Of a stretch of DNA of 64,000 nucleotides, positions 17,020-26,327 are shown in pieces. Position 1 is the first letter of the stretch; the number at the start of each line of letters is the position of its first letter. A program made the translations under genes and the position numbers. Below the pieces are notes generated by a model. That model made no database searches. It was not told where the DNA came from and worked only from the letters and a program-made list of their open reading frames with translations. This stretch comes from Pelagicoccus enzymogenes (GTDB taxonomy: Bacteria > Verrucomicrobiota > Verrucomicrobiia > Opitutales > Opitutaceae): NCBI RefSeq assembly GCF_014803405.1, contig NZ_JACYFG010000036.1, positions 124,001 to 188,000 of the forward strand, given 5' to 3'.

Positions 17020-20000
17020 ATGAATTCGAATTTCAGGCTACTCCTCGCACTCGGCGCGGTCGCGATCGCGAGCAAACTCACGGGCCAAATCCCCCACGCC
17101 AGCGACTACCGCGGTCACCAAAGGCTCGATACAGAGTGGAAGACCACGACCAAGATCGACCCTAGAACAAATTCATTTCAGGATGCCGCTTTCGACGACA
17201 GCGATTGGAAAACCGTATCCGTCCCGCACAATTGGGATAGCTACGAGGGCTACCGCCAAGCGAAGCACGGCGTGCATCACGGCAGCGCTTGGTACCGAAA
17301 GTCCTTCTCCGTACCCTCCGGCGAGCGAGGCAAACAGATTTCCCTGTTCTTCGAGGGCGTTGGGTCCTACGCGACCGTTTGGGTAAACGGGCAGCGCGTG
17401 GGCGAGCACGCGGGAGGACTCACTACCTTTTCCGTCGACATAACCCACGCCGTATCCTTCGACACCCCAAATATCCTCGCCGTGCAAGCGGACCATCCTG
17501 CCCACATAAGAGACCTTCCCTGGGTTTGCGGCGGATGTGAGCTCGCCTACGGATTTTCCGAAGGCACCCAACCCTTCGGAATTTTTCGCCCCGTACACCT
17601 CGTCACCACAAACCCGATACGTATCGCGCCATTTGGTGTACATATTTGGAACGACCAAAACGCATCCGAGCAAGGAGCCATATTAAACCTTACCACCGAA
17701 ATCCAACGTGCCGCCCAAGCCAGCTCGCAAACGCCACTCCTCCTCAAGCACCAAATCGAGGACGAAACCGGCCATGTCATTGCGGAATCGCTAAGCCGCG
17801 AACTGCAGGCCCCTATCCAACTCACCCTTCCCGCTGTAAAGCTCTGGCACCCTGACCAACCCTACCTCTACACCGTGGTCACCCAAATCATGCAAAGCGG
17901 AAAAGTGTTGGATGAAGTCCGCACTCTCTATGGCGTTCGCACTGTCACTTGGCCCGAGCTCGACGGTCCCGCAGACCAACCGCTTCTCGTCAACGGCGAG
18001 CCCTACTTCCTGAACGGGGTTGCCGACTACGAGCACTTGCTCGGCCAGAGCCACGCCTTCTCCGACGAACAGGTCTCCACTCGAGCCTCCAAGATTCAAG
18101 CCGCAGGCTTCAACATTTTCCGCGACGCCCACCATCCCCACAACCTTCGCTTCAACCAACGTTGGGACCGGGACGGCATGCTTTGGTGGACACAGTTCGG
18201 CGCTCACATTTGGTTCGAAAACGAGGCGTTCTACGCTAACTACAAAAAACTCTTGCGCGACTGGATCAAGGAACGCCGCAACAGCCCTTCCCTCATCCTC
18301 TACGGCCTGCAAAACGAGAGCAAACTCCCCGCTTGGTTTGCCAAAGAATGCGCCGACATCATTCGCGATCTCGACCCGACCGCCAGTATCCAACGTCCCA
18401 TTACGACTTGCAACGGGGGCGAAGGTACCGACTGGGATGTCGCCCAGAATTGGTCCGGCACCTACGGGGGTGACCTCTACAACTACGCTAACGAAATCCG
18501 CAAGCAACGCCTCGTCGGCGAGTATGGGGCTTGGCGCAGCATCGACCTGCATAGCGAGGGCGGCTTCATCGAGGATGGTATCCTCTCCGAGGATCGAATG
18601 GCAGCACTCATGGAAACCAAGGTTCGTCTCGCTGAAACGGTGCGCGACAAGGCGATCGGCCACTTCGCCTGGCCCATGACCACTCACCAGAACCCGGGTC
18701 GCAACGTCGGTGGCAGTGGACAGCAAACCACCGACGGTATCCGCGAGCTAGATCAGATCGGGCCCGCCAACAACAAAGGCCTGCAAACGATATGGGGCGA
18801 GCCGCTCGACGTTTTCTACATGTACCGCAGCAATTACACTCCCGCTAGCGAGGATCCCATGGTCTATATCGTCTCCCACACGTGGCCCGACCGATGGACA
18901 GAACCTGGCCTGAAGGACGGCATCATCGTCTATTCCAACTGCGAGGAAGTGGAGCTTTTCAACGATTTGGGAGGCAAGTCCCTCGGGACTCGCAAACGAG
19001 GCCCTCGCGGAACCCATTTCGCTTGGGACCAAGTCGAGATCCAGTATGACACACTCTACGCCGAGGCGCGGATCGACGGCAGGACCGTCGCTACTGACAT
19101 TATCCAATTCCATCATCTTCCTCCCGCTCCACTTGCCAAAGCGGCCAACGAGCGAGAAGCGCCCGTTGGGCAATCCTCGAAAGATCGCCACTACCACTAC
19201 CGCATCAACTGCGGTGGTCCTGACTATGTGGATACAAACGGAAACCTCTGGCTTGCCGACCAAGCCGAGACCGAAACCTCGAGCTGGGGAGCCACTTCCT
19301 GGGGCGACCGCTTCGCCAATCTTCCACACGCCTTCGGGAGCAAGAGGCGCGTCTATCACCCAATCTCAAATACCCGCGACGACTCCTTGCTGCAGAGCTT
19401 TCGTTACGGGCGCGAAGAACTTTCCTATCGCTTCGAACTCCCCGACGGTGACTACGAGGTCGAGCTTCACTTTATCGAGCCATGGTACGGCATCGACGAC
19501 TCTAAAGACGTTGCGGGCTGGAGACTCTTCGACGTAGCCCTCAACGGAGTGACCCAAATCGACAACCTCGACATCTGGAGCGAAGCGGGTACCGCCAGCC
19601 ATTTGAGCAAAACGGTTCCGGTTACAGTAACCGGTGGTGAACTTGTCATCAGCTTTCCCGAGGTGCTCTCGACGCAAGCGGTCATTTCAGCGATCGCTAT
19701 CAGCTCGAAGAACGCGTCAGAAGATCCGGATACATTTCGTTTGATAACCCATCTCAGCAGCAGCTCCCCCTCCACCGCGGCGCTAACCTGGCTCGACACT
19801 GGGGTTCAGCTTTTCGCCGACCAAGCCGCTACACTGTCAGAGCTGTCGTATCCGCTGAGGGAAAGCGAGTGGATACAGGTCGCCGCCCAGGATACTGAGC
19901 AAAAGGATTTCAACATCGAATTCACCTTGAGCTCGGATGCCGACGTCTTTGTAGCAATGCCCAACCCCCATCCTGCTTGGCTCTTGGATTGGGAAGACAC

Positions 20001-20913
20001 CGAATTTACGCTGGAAACGACACAGTCCTCCGGCGAAGGGATTCCAATTCTTCGCAAACGATTCGACCAAGGCGAAAAAGTCACGCTTGGTTCCGGCCAG
20101 GCCTATACCACCATCGCAAAGCTTCGCCCCGCTCCTGCTCCCGCCACTTCCGTATTCGATTTTAGGGTACGTGGGAGCCAAGCTAGCGAAAAATGGCAAG
20201 CCATCGCCAACTTGCGAGCCGGACGTTCGCTCTACAGCGATGGGGGCCCTAGTATCGAACGTTTCTACTCCCGACTGAGCGACTGCGATTGGCTGCGCGG
20301 CCCGCAAAACGATGCCCAAAACGAGGAACTGGAAATATATTTTACAGTGGACGACCACACCGAGGTCTACCTCGCCCTTGATCCACGTATTGAAGAACGG
20401 CCCCATTGGCTCAAGGATTGGATCCCTACCAACTATTACATCCAACCCATCGGCCACGGACGTATCCATATGATGATGCGGCGCTACGCGCCCGGCGAGC
20501 AAGTCTTCCTCGGCCCTAACGGTTCCTTGCCCGACGGTTCTGAGGCAGCCCTTTACAGTGTCGTCGTTCGATCCGTGCGCGAATCGTTCCTTAAACCAAT
20601 CGTCACCCACGCTCCCGAAAGAGGCCTTGCGGAATGGGAAATCTACGTCGGCGTCGGGGATCGCTACGGATTGAATATTCCTTACCTGTTCGAAGGCGGC
20701 GCCCCTCTAGAAGCGAAGCTCGAAATCATCTCCCTAGCGGACGGCAGTCTCGTCTGCGACGATACTTTCACGATCCAACCCAGTATCGGCAATCCTGTGA
20801 CAGACGTGATCCGCCTCCGCACCTGCGACAGCATCAACGCGGGCAACTATACCATCCGCTTCACTTTCGAGCCGGGCAACAAGATCCAGTTTCAAGATGT
20901 CGTTGTAGAATAA
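17020..20913 (+). CDS. Secreted GH2 beta-galactosidase/glucuronidase-like protein with malectin domain
   Basis: A 1297-residue protein with a short signal peptide (MNSNFRLLLALGAVAIASKLTGQ). Residues about 30-190 are the GH2 sugar-binding jelly roll (FDDSDWKTVSVPHNWD, GSAWYRKSF, VWVNGQRVGEHAGGLTTFSVDIT). The TIM barrel carries the acid/base Glu433 in GLQNES and the probable nucleophile Glu501 in LVGEYG. From residue about 728 a malectin-type domain (RINCGGPDYVDTNGNLWLAD, then LPDGDYEVELHFIEP) follows. Two further beta-rich repeats (SYPLRESEWIQV, and RLSDCDWLRGPQN) complete the C-terminus. It is much longer than a typical 600-1000-residue GH2. Pectin side-chain or glycan hydrolysis in the periplasm or outside is likely; the specific sugar is unknown. 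Confidence 0.85.
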   Translation: MNSNFRLLLALGAVAIASKLTGQIPHASDYRGHQRLDTEWKTTTKIDPRTNSFQDAAFDDSDWKTVSVPHNWDSYEGYRQAKHGVHHGSAWYRKSFSVPSGERGKQISLFFEGVGSYATVWVNGQRVGEHAGGLTTFSVDITHAVSFDTPNILAVQADHPAHIRDLPWVCGGCELAYGFSEGTQPFGIFRPVHLVTTNPIRIAPFGVHIWNDQNASEQGAILNLTTEIQRAAQASSQTPLLLKHQIEDETGHVIAESLSRELQAPIQLTLPAVKLWHPDQPYLYTVVTQIMQSGKVLDEVRTLYGVRTVTWPELDGPADQPLLVNGEPYFLNGVADYEHLLGQSHAFSDEQVSTRASKIQAAGFNIFRDAHHPHNLRFNQRWDRDGMLWWTQFGAHIWFENEAFYANYKKLLRDWIKERRNSPSLILYGLQNESKLPAWFAKECADIIRDLDPTASIQRPITTCNGGEGTDWDVAQNWSGTYGGDLYNYANEIRKQRLVGEYGAWRSIDLHSEGGFIEDGILSEDRMAALMETKVRLAETVRDKAIGHFAWPMTTHQNPGRNVGGSGQQTTDGIRELDQIGPANNKGLQTIWGEPLDVFYMYRSNYTPASEDPMVYIVSHTWPDRWTEPGLKDGIIVYSNCEEVELFNDLGGKSLGTRKRGPRGTHFAWDQVEIQYDTLYAEARIDGRTVATDIIQFHHLPPAPLAKAANEREAPVGQSSKDRHYHYRINCGGPDYVDTNGNLWLADQAETETSSWGATSWGDRFANLPHAFGSKRRVYHPISNTRDDSLLQSFRYGREELSYRFELPDGDYEVELHFIEPWYGIDDSKDVAGWRLFDVALNGVTQIDNLDIWSEAGTASHLSKTVPVTVTGGELVISFPEVLSTQAVISAIAISSKNASEDPDTFRLITHLSSSSPSTAALTWLDTGVQLFADQAATLSELSYPLRESEWIQVAAQDTEQKDFNIEFTLSSDADVFVAMPNPHPAWLLDWEDTEFTLETTQSSGEGIPILRKRFDQGEKVTLGSGQAYTTIAKLRPAPAPATSVFDFRVRGSQASEKWQAIANLRAGRSLYSDGGPSIERFYSRLSDCDWLRGPQNDAQNEELEIYFTVDDHTEVYLALDPRIEERPHWLKDWIPTNYYIQPIGHGRIHMMMRRYAPGEQVFLGPNGSLPDGSEAALYSVVVRSVRESFLKPIVTHAPERGLAEWEIYVGVGDRYGLNIPYLFEGGAPLEAKLEIISLADGSLVCDDTFTIQPSIGNPVTDVIRLRTCDSINAGNYTIRFTFEPGNKIQFQDVVVE

Positions 20914-20939
20914 CGCTCACCCCAACTCGCCACACTCCC

Positions 20940-22760
20940 ATGGAATCCCTCTTAATCTATCGCTTGGCGATTCGCATCACCGTTACAACACTGTTGCTGA
21001 TCACTACAGGGCCTAGCCAAGCGAAGGATCCGCTGGACGTTTTCGAGCTCGATGCTGTATCCACAAACGGAAAGTTCGAACTGCCAGAGCCAGAGGATTG
21101 GAACTATGCCCAGCTCGGGCAGCTGGAAATTCTCACAGACGCAAAACTCAGCAATGCTGAACGGCTGCTCAACAACTTCCAAAAGTTCGCGGACGCTCTA
21201 AGCATCGTTTGGCCGATCGCCTCGAACAACCAACGTCCCGCAACCCTTATCATCTGCGGCAACAATGGGTCCTTCAAAGCGTTCCTGCCACAGGATAGGC
21301 AGAACGAAAACGGATACTTCAGCCTGTTCAGACAAGACGAGGAACGATCTGTCATCATTCTTGATTTCGAGCGGCTCAACTACGACCTCACCTTGCACAA
21401 CAAATTTCTGCGGCTGCAAGTTGACTACCAGCGACAGCTCTACCGGGAGTACGCTCGCTTTCTCTTCGAACAAACACAGCCCAAACTACCCCCTTGGCTT
21501 CTTGAAGGAAACCTTCAGATTATCATGGATATCGATTTCACCGATCGAGTCATCAAGCTAGGGGAATTGGATACAACTCGCGGTACCCCCGATCCTGCAG
21601 AAATCCCACCCGAAGCTGAGCTTGTGTATGTGCCCGCCCCCCTTACCGACTTTGAGGAAACCGCGAGCGAAAACGACGAATTCACTGTGGAACTGGAAGG
21701 ACACAAAGAGGGCATCGTCACCTTGGAAAGCGTCATCGAGTTCTGGACCGCAGACCCACCCTTCAATATCGCCCTAGCACGTAGCCCGCTCCTTACGATG
21801 GAGGAACTCTTTTCCCTTAGCAACGAGGAGTACGAGTCGCTAAATCCGCTAGTAGACCTCGCTTGGGCCAAGCAAGCCCACGCCTTCGTGCACCTCTGTC
21901 GCTACGGAGCGAATGGAAAACTTAAACCTTCATTCGAAACCTTCGTCCGTCGATTGGAGAACGAACCGCTGAGCGAACAACTCTTCGAGGAATGCTTCGA
22001 AATGTCGTACGACTCGATGCTCAAAAAGCTCTATAATCACATCCGGTACCCTCATCACAACTACAACTATGTTAAACTAAAGAAGGATGCCCAGCTGCAA
22101 GCCTCTCCCATAGCCTTCGCAAAAGCCACCCAAAGCGTTATCGGCAGGATTAAAGGAGACGCTCAGCGTTTGGCGGGACTGGAAGATGCGGCGCTTTTGA
22201 GCTACAGAGTCGCCCTCGCTCATGGCAATCCCGACAGCGAACTGCTCGCCGCTCTTGGAGTCGCTTCCTTCCACGAAAAGAGATTCGAACGAGCCCGCCA
22301 GCTTCTTGACATCGCCGTAACACGCGGAACGAAACGTCCTTCCGCCCTGATCGCCTTGGCGCGGCTACGCCTCGACGCAGCCGTCGCGTCAGCCTCAGAC
22401 AAGCCGCTCGCTCCAGAGCAAGTCGGCGACGTCTTGCTTCCCCTTTTGAAAGCCCGCCAGAATGGATCCACTACAGCCGAGCTTTACGCAACCATGGCAG
22501 CAGCGTGGGAACTCAGCGCGATCCCGCCGAATCAAGTACAAGTAGAATTGATCAGCGAAGGAGTACTCCTTCATCCGCAGGAATCTCAACTCGCGCTCCG
22601 CACCGCCCAGTTTTATGTGGCGATCGGTGAAATAAAAAACGCTAAACGCTCAGCCACCCTAGGTCTTAAGCACGCGGCTAGTTCCGAATGGCAGGGACGA
22701 CTGGAAGCCTTCCTGGAACGGCTTCCAGCCGATAGCGCTCAACGCAGAAACGAGAGCTAG
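20940..22760 (+). CDS. Secreted TPR-like protein resembling an inactive MA-clan peptidase
   Basis: A 606-residue protein from ATG 20940, with signal peptide MESLLIYRLAIRITVTTLLLITTGPSQA. Residues about 40-190 resemble the N-terminal part of peptidase-MA/DUF1570-type proteins: YRQ..LYREYARFLFEQ followed by LPPWLLEGNLQIIMD. In active relatives the first block reads HExxH and the second PxWLxEG; here both His positions are Arg (REYAR), so metal binding is probably lost. The C-terminal 220 residues are helical repeats of the TPR type (HGNPDSELLAALGVASFHEKRFERARQLLDIAVTRG). It is the last gene of the plus-strand run and meets a convergent gene 8 bp away. A scaffold or binding role is possible; the function is not known. 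Confidence 0.6.
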   Translation: MESLLIYRLAIRITVTTLLLITTGPSQAKDPLDVFELDAVSTNGKFELPEPEDWNYAQLGQLEILTDAKLSNAERLLNNFQKFADALSIVWPIASNNQRPATLIICGNNGSFKAFLPQDRQNENGYFSLFRQDEERSVIILDFERLNYDLTLHNKFLRLQVDYQRQLYREYARFLFEQTQPKLPPWLLEGNLQIIMDIDFTDRVIKLGELDTTRGTPDPAEIPPEAELVYVPAPLTDFEETASENDEFTVELEGHKEGIVTLESVIEFWTADPPFNIALARSPLLTMEELFSLSNEEYESLNPLVDLAWAKQAHAFVHLCRYGANGKLKPSFETFVRRLENEPLSEQLFEECFEMSYDSMLKKLYNHIRYPHHNYNYVKLKKDAQLQASPIAFAKATQSVIGRIKGDAQRLAGLEDAALLSYRVALAHGNPDSELLAALGVASFHEKRFERARQLLDIAVTRGTKRPSALIALARLRLDAAVASASDKPLAPEQVGDVLLPLLKARQNGSTTAELYATMAAAWELSAIPPNQVQVELISEGVLLHPQESQLALRTAQFYVAIGEIKNAKRSATLGLKHAASSEWQGRLEAFLERLPADSAQRRNES

Positions 22761-22768
22761 CTCGTGTT

Positions 22769-23572
22769 CTAGGCTTCTAGCTTTACCGGATTCGTCAACG
22801 ATCCGATCCCCTCGATCTCGATCGTCACTTCGTCGCCCGCCTTCAGCCACTTGGGCGGGTCAAAGGCCATCCCAACGCCATGTGGCGTGCCGGTCAGGAT
22901 GACCGTACCGGGAACGAGCGTGGTGCTGCCGCTGAGAAACTCGATGATCGCCGGCACATCGAAAATCATATCGTCTGTATTCCAATCTTGGACACGCTCG
23001 CCATTGAGAATCGTTGCGATCTTTAGGGCGTTCGGATTCGTGATCTCGTCCGCAGTGACCAAACGCGGACCAAGCGGAGCGAAGGTATCGAAAAATTTAC
23101 CGCGACACCATTGTCCCCCACCCAACTTGATCTGCCAGTCGCGGGCTGATACGTCATTCGCGCAGGTGTAGCCGAGCACGTAATCAAGCGCGTCCTCTCG
23201 CTTCACGTTCTTGCAGGGCTTGCCAATCACGACTGCGAGCTCGCACTCGTAATCGACCTCCGCGCTGGCCATAGCGGTAGGAATCTCGATCGGATCCCCA
23301 GGATGCTGCAAGGTATTCACTCCCTTCACAAAGAGGATCGGACGCTCCGGCATCTTTGCTTTGGTCTCTTCCGCATGACGCTTGTAGTTCAAGCCGATGC
23401 ACAAAATCTGCGTCGGAGCGACGGGAGCCAATAGCTTGGCGACTTCCGCCTTCTCGCTGGTCACCTCGAAATCGCCGAAGAGATCGCCTTCGATCCGCAA
23501 AGCAGAACCGTCTTCCTGCTCCGCTCCGAAATGCAAATTTCCCTTTGTATCCAAATAACGTATAATCTTCAT
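22769..23572 (-). CDS. Fumarylacetoacetate-hydrolase-family 2,4-diketo-3-deoxy sugar-acid hydrolase
   Basis: A 267-residue FAH-fold protein. GLNYKRHAEE (residues about 80-89) is the FAH signature, the metal-binding acids lie in ASAEVDYECELAVVIGK, and GYTCANDVSARDWQ and GTVILTGTPHGVG are typical of the 2,4-diketo-3-deoxy-L-fuconate/L-rhamnonate hydrolase branch. The reaction is C-C hydrolysis to pyruvate and L-lactate, last step of the non-phosphorylated 6-deoxyhexose route. It lies 71 bp from an SDR and next to a lactonase and a RhaT-like symporter, which supports this role. The exact sugar (L-rhamnose or L-fucose) is inferred. Confidence 0.85.
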   Translation of the reverse strand: MKIIRYLDTKGNLHFGAEQEDGSALRIEGDLFGDFEVTSEKAEVAKLLAPVAPTQILCIGLNYKRHAEETKAKMPERPILFVKGVNTLQHPGDPIEIPTAMASAEVDYECELAVVIGKPCKNVKREDALDYVLGYTCANDVSARDWQIKLGGGQWCRGKFFDTFAPLGPRLVTADEITNPNALKIATILNGERVQDWNTDDMIFDVPAIIEFLSGSTTLVPGTVILTGTPHGVGMAFDPPKWLKAGDEVTIEIEGIGSLTNPVKLEA

Positions 23573-23643
23573 AACTGTTCTCCTTATCGAGGCATCAATT
23601 CAAAACTTCGTCACACTTATTGCCCTTTGCGGACAAAAACCAA

Positions 23644-24402
23644 CTACTTTCCCGCAGACCAACCACCATCTATCGACTGGCAGGATCCCGTTACCATGGC
23701 CGACTCGTCGCTCGCCAAATAGTGGGCCAGCGCCGCAATTTCCTCCGGTTTTCCCATTCTCCCGTTGAGTTGGGTAGACGCCATCTCGTGATAGGCCGCC
23801 TCAGGATCGGGGTATTCAGCCAAGCGAGCCTTAACAAACGGAGTTTCCACCCGCCCCGGACAAATCGCATTGAACCGCACTCCGCTATGCGAATGGTCGC
23901 GAGCGAGCGAGCGCGTCAGGCCGACCACCGCATGCTTGCTCACGGTGTAAGCCAATCGATCCTTCACCGCTAGGAGACCGCCAACCGAAGACATGTTAAT
24001 AACGCTTCCCAGGCCCTTCTCCAGCATTCCGGGCACGAAAGCCTTACACAGGTTGAAAGGGCCTCTTACGTTGACCGCATGTAAACGATCCAAATCATCC
24101 GACTCGGTTTCCAGCAGTCCGCCAACGTGGCCGATTCCAGCGTTGTTCACGAGAACCTCGATACTTCCTAACCGCTCCGCCAAAGCCTTTGCGGCCACAG
24201 GATCGGAGACGTCCAAACAATGAAATTCGGCGCTACCGCCCGCTTCTCGGATTCGCGCAGCAACCGCCTCCCCCTGAGGTTCGTCTCGATCGATCACGAA
24301 AACCTGAGCGCCGGCTTCCGCGAACCTGATCGCAATTGCCTCCCCAATGCCAGAGCCCGCGCCTGTCACGAGCGCTCTTTTACCTGTAAGATCAAACACC
24401 AT
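23644..24402 (-). CDS. SDR dehydrogenase, probable 2-keto-3-deoxy-L-rhamnonate/fuconate dehydrogenase
   Basis: A classical short-chain dehydrogenase of 252 residues from ATG 24402, chosen because GGAGAGGA precedes it; an ATG at 24417 would overlap the upstream gene further. TGAGSGIGEAIA is the NAD(P)-binding motif, NNAG is at residue about 88, Ser in INMSSVGG and YTVSKHA provide the catalytic Ser-Tyr-Lys. The last Gly-Trp region (SIDGGWSAGK) is standard. It overlaps the lactonase stop by 11 bp. Context with the FAH hydrolase indicates oxidation of a 2-keto-3-deoxy sugar acid at C4. Confidence 0.85.
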   Translation of the reverse strand: MVFDLTGKRALVTGAGSGIGEAIAIRFAEAGAQVFVIDRDEPQGEAVAARIREAGGSAEFHCLDVSDPVAAKALAERLGSIEVLVNNAGIGHVGGLLETESDDLDRLHAVNVRGPFNLCKAFVPGMLEKGLGSVINMSSVGGLLAVKDRLAYTVSKHAVVGLTRSLARDHSHSGVRFNAICPGRVETPFVKARLAEYPDPEAAYHEMASTQLNGRMGKPEEIAALAHYLASDESAMVTGSCQSIDGGWSAGK

Positions 24403-25237
24403 AAATCCTCTCCGCATTGATCGAAAACAATTTCGACCGTTCGCTATCGCTGGCTTGCGAGCATAGTTCCTTCGTAATCTGTATCCAGTTTCTCAGATCG
24501 CTTGTCAGCGTACACACCGGCCAGTCGCCGCCCCAGACCATCCGCTCCCAGCCGAAACATGAAACAACATGTTCAAACCAAGGCCTCATGGAGCAAGCCT
24601 CCACTTTTTCAGGATCCGCATAGGCAACAATACCGCTGACCTTGCACGCCACCACATTCGCGTATCCTGACAACTCCCGTATATCCTCCTTCCAAGGATG
24701 AAAGCCTTCTCCCTTCACATCGGGCACCCCACAGTGGTCCAGAACGAAGCTCACCTCCGGGCAGGCTCTCACCAAGTCGATAGCGACCGGTAGTTGACGA
24801 GACAATACGCAAAGGTCGAAGACCAACCCGTGCTTAGGCAAACGCTTCAAGTTTTCCCGGAACAAAGGGGTCTTGGAAAAATCATCGTCGCGAGTGTGCA
24901 AAACCCGTCGAATCCCCCTTAATTTCGAGAGATCGAGCAACGCTTCGAGGTGATTCGAAAAGGTATCCGACTCCAACGGAGCGCTCGCCACGATTCCCGC
25001 TATCAATGGGTTCGCATCAGCCAACCCCTGCGCCCAGCGAGCTTCTCCGAGGGCATGAGGAGCGTCGACATCGCACTCCATGAAGATCGTCTTGCTCACC
25101 CCTTCGCCCAACGATGCTTGCCGATAGTCTTCAAGGGAAAAGCTCCGGTTAAGGGCCGGAATCCCTGCGGTCCAGGAGTAAGGGAAACGATCCTGTTCCC
25201 ACAGGTGCTGATGCGTATCTACAATTCTCATACCCAT
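24392..25237 (-). CDS. Amidohydrolase-2 family sugar-acid lactonase (L-rhamnono-/L-fuconolactonase-like)
   Basis: About 281 residues from ATG 25237; a second ATG lies at 25231. The N-terminus MRIVDTHQHLWEQDRFPYSW has the HxH metal motif of COG3618 lactonases. GIRRVLHTRDDDF and VLDHCGVPDVKGEGFHPW carry further metal and substrate ligands. WGGDWPVC near the C-terminus holds the conserved Asp. The enzyme opens an aldonolactone to the aldonate. It starts 4 bp after the symporter stop, so uptake and lactone hydrolysis are co-expressed. Confidence 0.87.
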   Translation of the reverse strand: MGMRIVDTHQHLWEQDRFPYSWTAGIPALNRSFSLEDYRQASLGEGVSKTIFMECDVDAPHALGEARWAQGLADANPLIAGIVASAPLESDTFSNHLEALLDLSKLRGIRRVLHTRDDDFSKTPLFRENLKRLPKHGLVFDLCVLSRQLPVAIDLVRACPEVSFVLDHCGVPDVKGEGFHPWKEDIRELSGYANVVACKVSGIVAYADPEKVEACSMRPWFEHVVSCFGWERMVWGGDWPVCTLTSDLRNWIQITKELCSQASDSERSKLFSINAERIYGV

Positions 25238-25241
25238 TGCC

Positions 25242-26312
25242 CTAATGCCCTGCAGCGGCGGACTCCGCTCCAAGAAAGTTCCCATAGGTGATCAAGCCGA
25301 CGGCAGCTACCAACAATGCGAGCGCGAGCAACATAAAGCCAAAAGTCTTGGAACGAGCGCCTCTCCATTCTCCAATCAAAACGCCGAAGCCACTGCTTAG
25401 CAAAATGAGAATAATCATGTGAATCGCCCAACTGGAGAACTTAAAGTCTCCCATGCGAATGTGACCTAGTCCATAGAAGAAGAACTGCATGTACCACATG
25501 ATCCCCGTCGCGAAAGCTAAGACATAGTTTCGCCCCAAGCCTTTACGGTCCGTAGTAGCAGAGAACTCCCCCCAACTTTTCGACCTCCCCGCCAAATAGA
25601 TCACATATACGAGAGTCGTAAGAAAAGCTCCGTTCATGGTGAACGGATACTTGGCAAGTTCCTGAAAATTGCCCGCGCCATGCAAGGCAGCTACTTCCGC
25701 AATGGGGGCCCCCGCTTCCAGGGAGAAATTGAATACGGCGCTTAACACCCCTGCCACAACGCAGATCGGCAGCCCGAGCTTCACGTTGAACCCACTGCCT
25801 TCACGCTTTCCGGCTTCCGCCAACTCATGCTCCTTGCGGAAGCCTGCCATGCCCGAAACAATCATGGCAAAGAAGCCAAGGGCCACTCCGCCTACCACGA
25901 TCATACCTCCCTCCTGTTGCAACTTTTCTCCAAGGACTCCGTTGATCAAGGGCATGAATAGCGTTCCAATCAAACAGGAGAAGCCGATTGCGATTGCATA
26001 AGTCAGCGAAAACCCGATGTAGCGAATGGCCACACCGAAAGCGATTCCCCCCACGCCGTAGAGGACGCCGTATCCAAAGGCCAACCACATGGAATCGCTT
26101 GGCGACTCAGCCAAAACCATCCCGTATTCAGGCACGAAAAGGTAAGCGAACAACCAAGGAAGGAGCAACCAGCATACAGATGCCTGCGCCAGCCAGTAAG
26201 TTTGCCAGCTCCATTTGTGGAGGAACTTTTGCGGTGAGTAGCACAAGGCCGCGCTCGCCGCTCCGATCGTGTGCAAAAGGGTTCCCAATAAAGGGGATGC
26301 GTCAGGTGTCAT
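25242..26312 (-). CDS. rhaT: L-rhamnose/proton symporter RhaT family
   Basis: A 356-residue protein with about ten membrane helices. FGYGVLYGVGGIAFGVAIRYIGFSLTYAIAIGFSCLIGTL, SAVFNFSLEAGAPIA and GIMWYMQFFFYGLGHIRMG correspond to conserved RhaT segments. Length is close to the usual 344 residues. It is the first gene of a four-gene run (symporter, lactonase, SDR, FAH hydrolase). It fits with the GH78 and GH106 rhamnosidases in the window. Direct specificity for L-rhamnose is inferred from family. Confidence 0.88.
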   Translation of the reverse strand: MTPDASPLLGTLLHTIGAASAALCYSPQKFLHKWSWQTYWLAQASVCWLLLPWLFAYLFVPEYGMVLAESPSDSMWLAFGYGVLYGVGGIAFGVAIRYIGFSLTYAIAIGFSCLIGTLFMPLINGVLGEKLQQEGGMIVVGGVALGFFAMIVSGMAGFRKEHELAEAGKREGSGFNVKLGLPICVVAGVLSAVFNFSLEAGAPIAEVAALHGAGNFQELAKYPFTMNGAFLTTLVYVIYLAGRSKSWGEFSATTDRKGLGRNYVLAFATGIMWYMQFFFYGLGHIRMGDFKFSSWAIHMIILILLSSGFGVLIGEWRGARSKTFGFMLLALALLVAAVGLITYGNFLGAESAAAGH

Positions 26313-26327
26313 GGGGCAATATAGGGG

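Noticed and set aside
20634-20939. Plus-strand extension of the peptidase-MA-like protein
   Set aside because: Overlaps the GH2 C-terminus in another frame and is Arg-rich; the ATG at 20940 opens a signal peptide.
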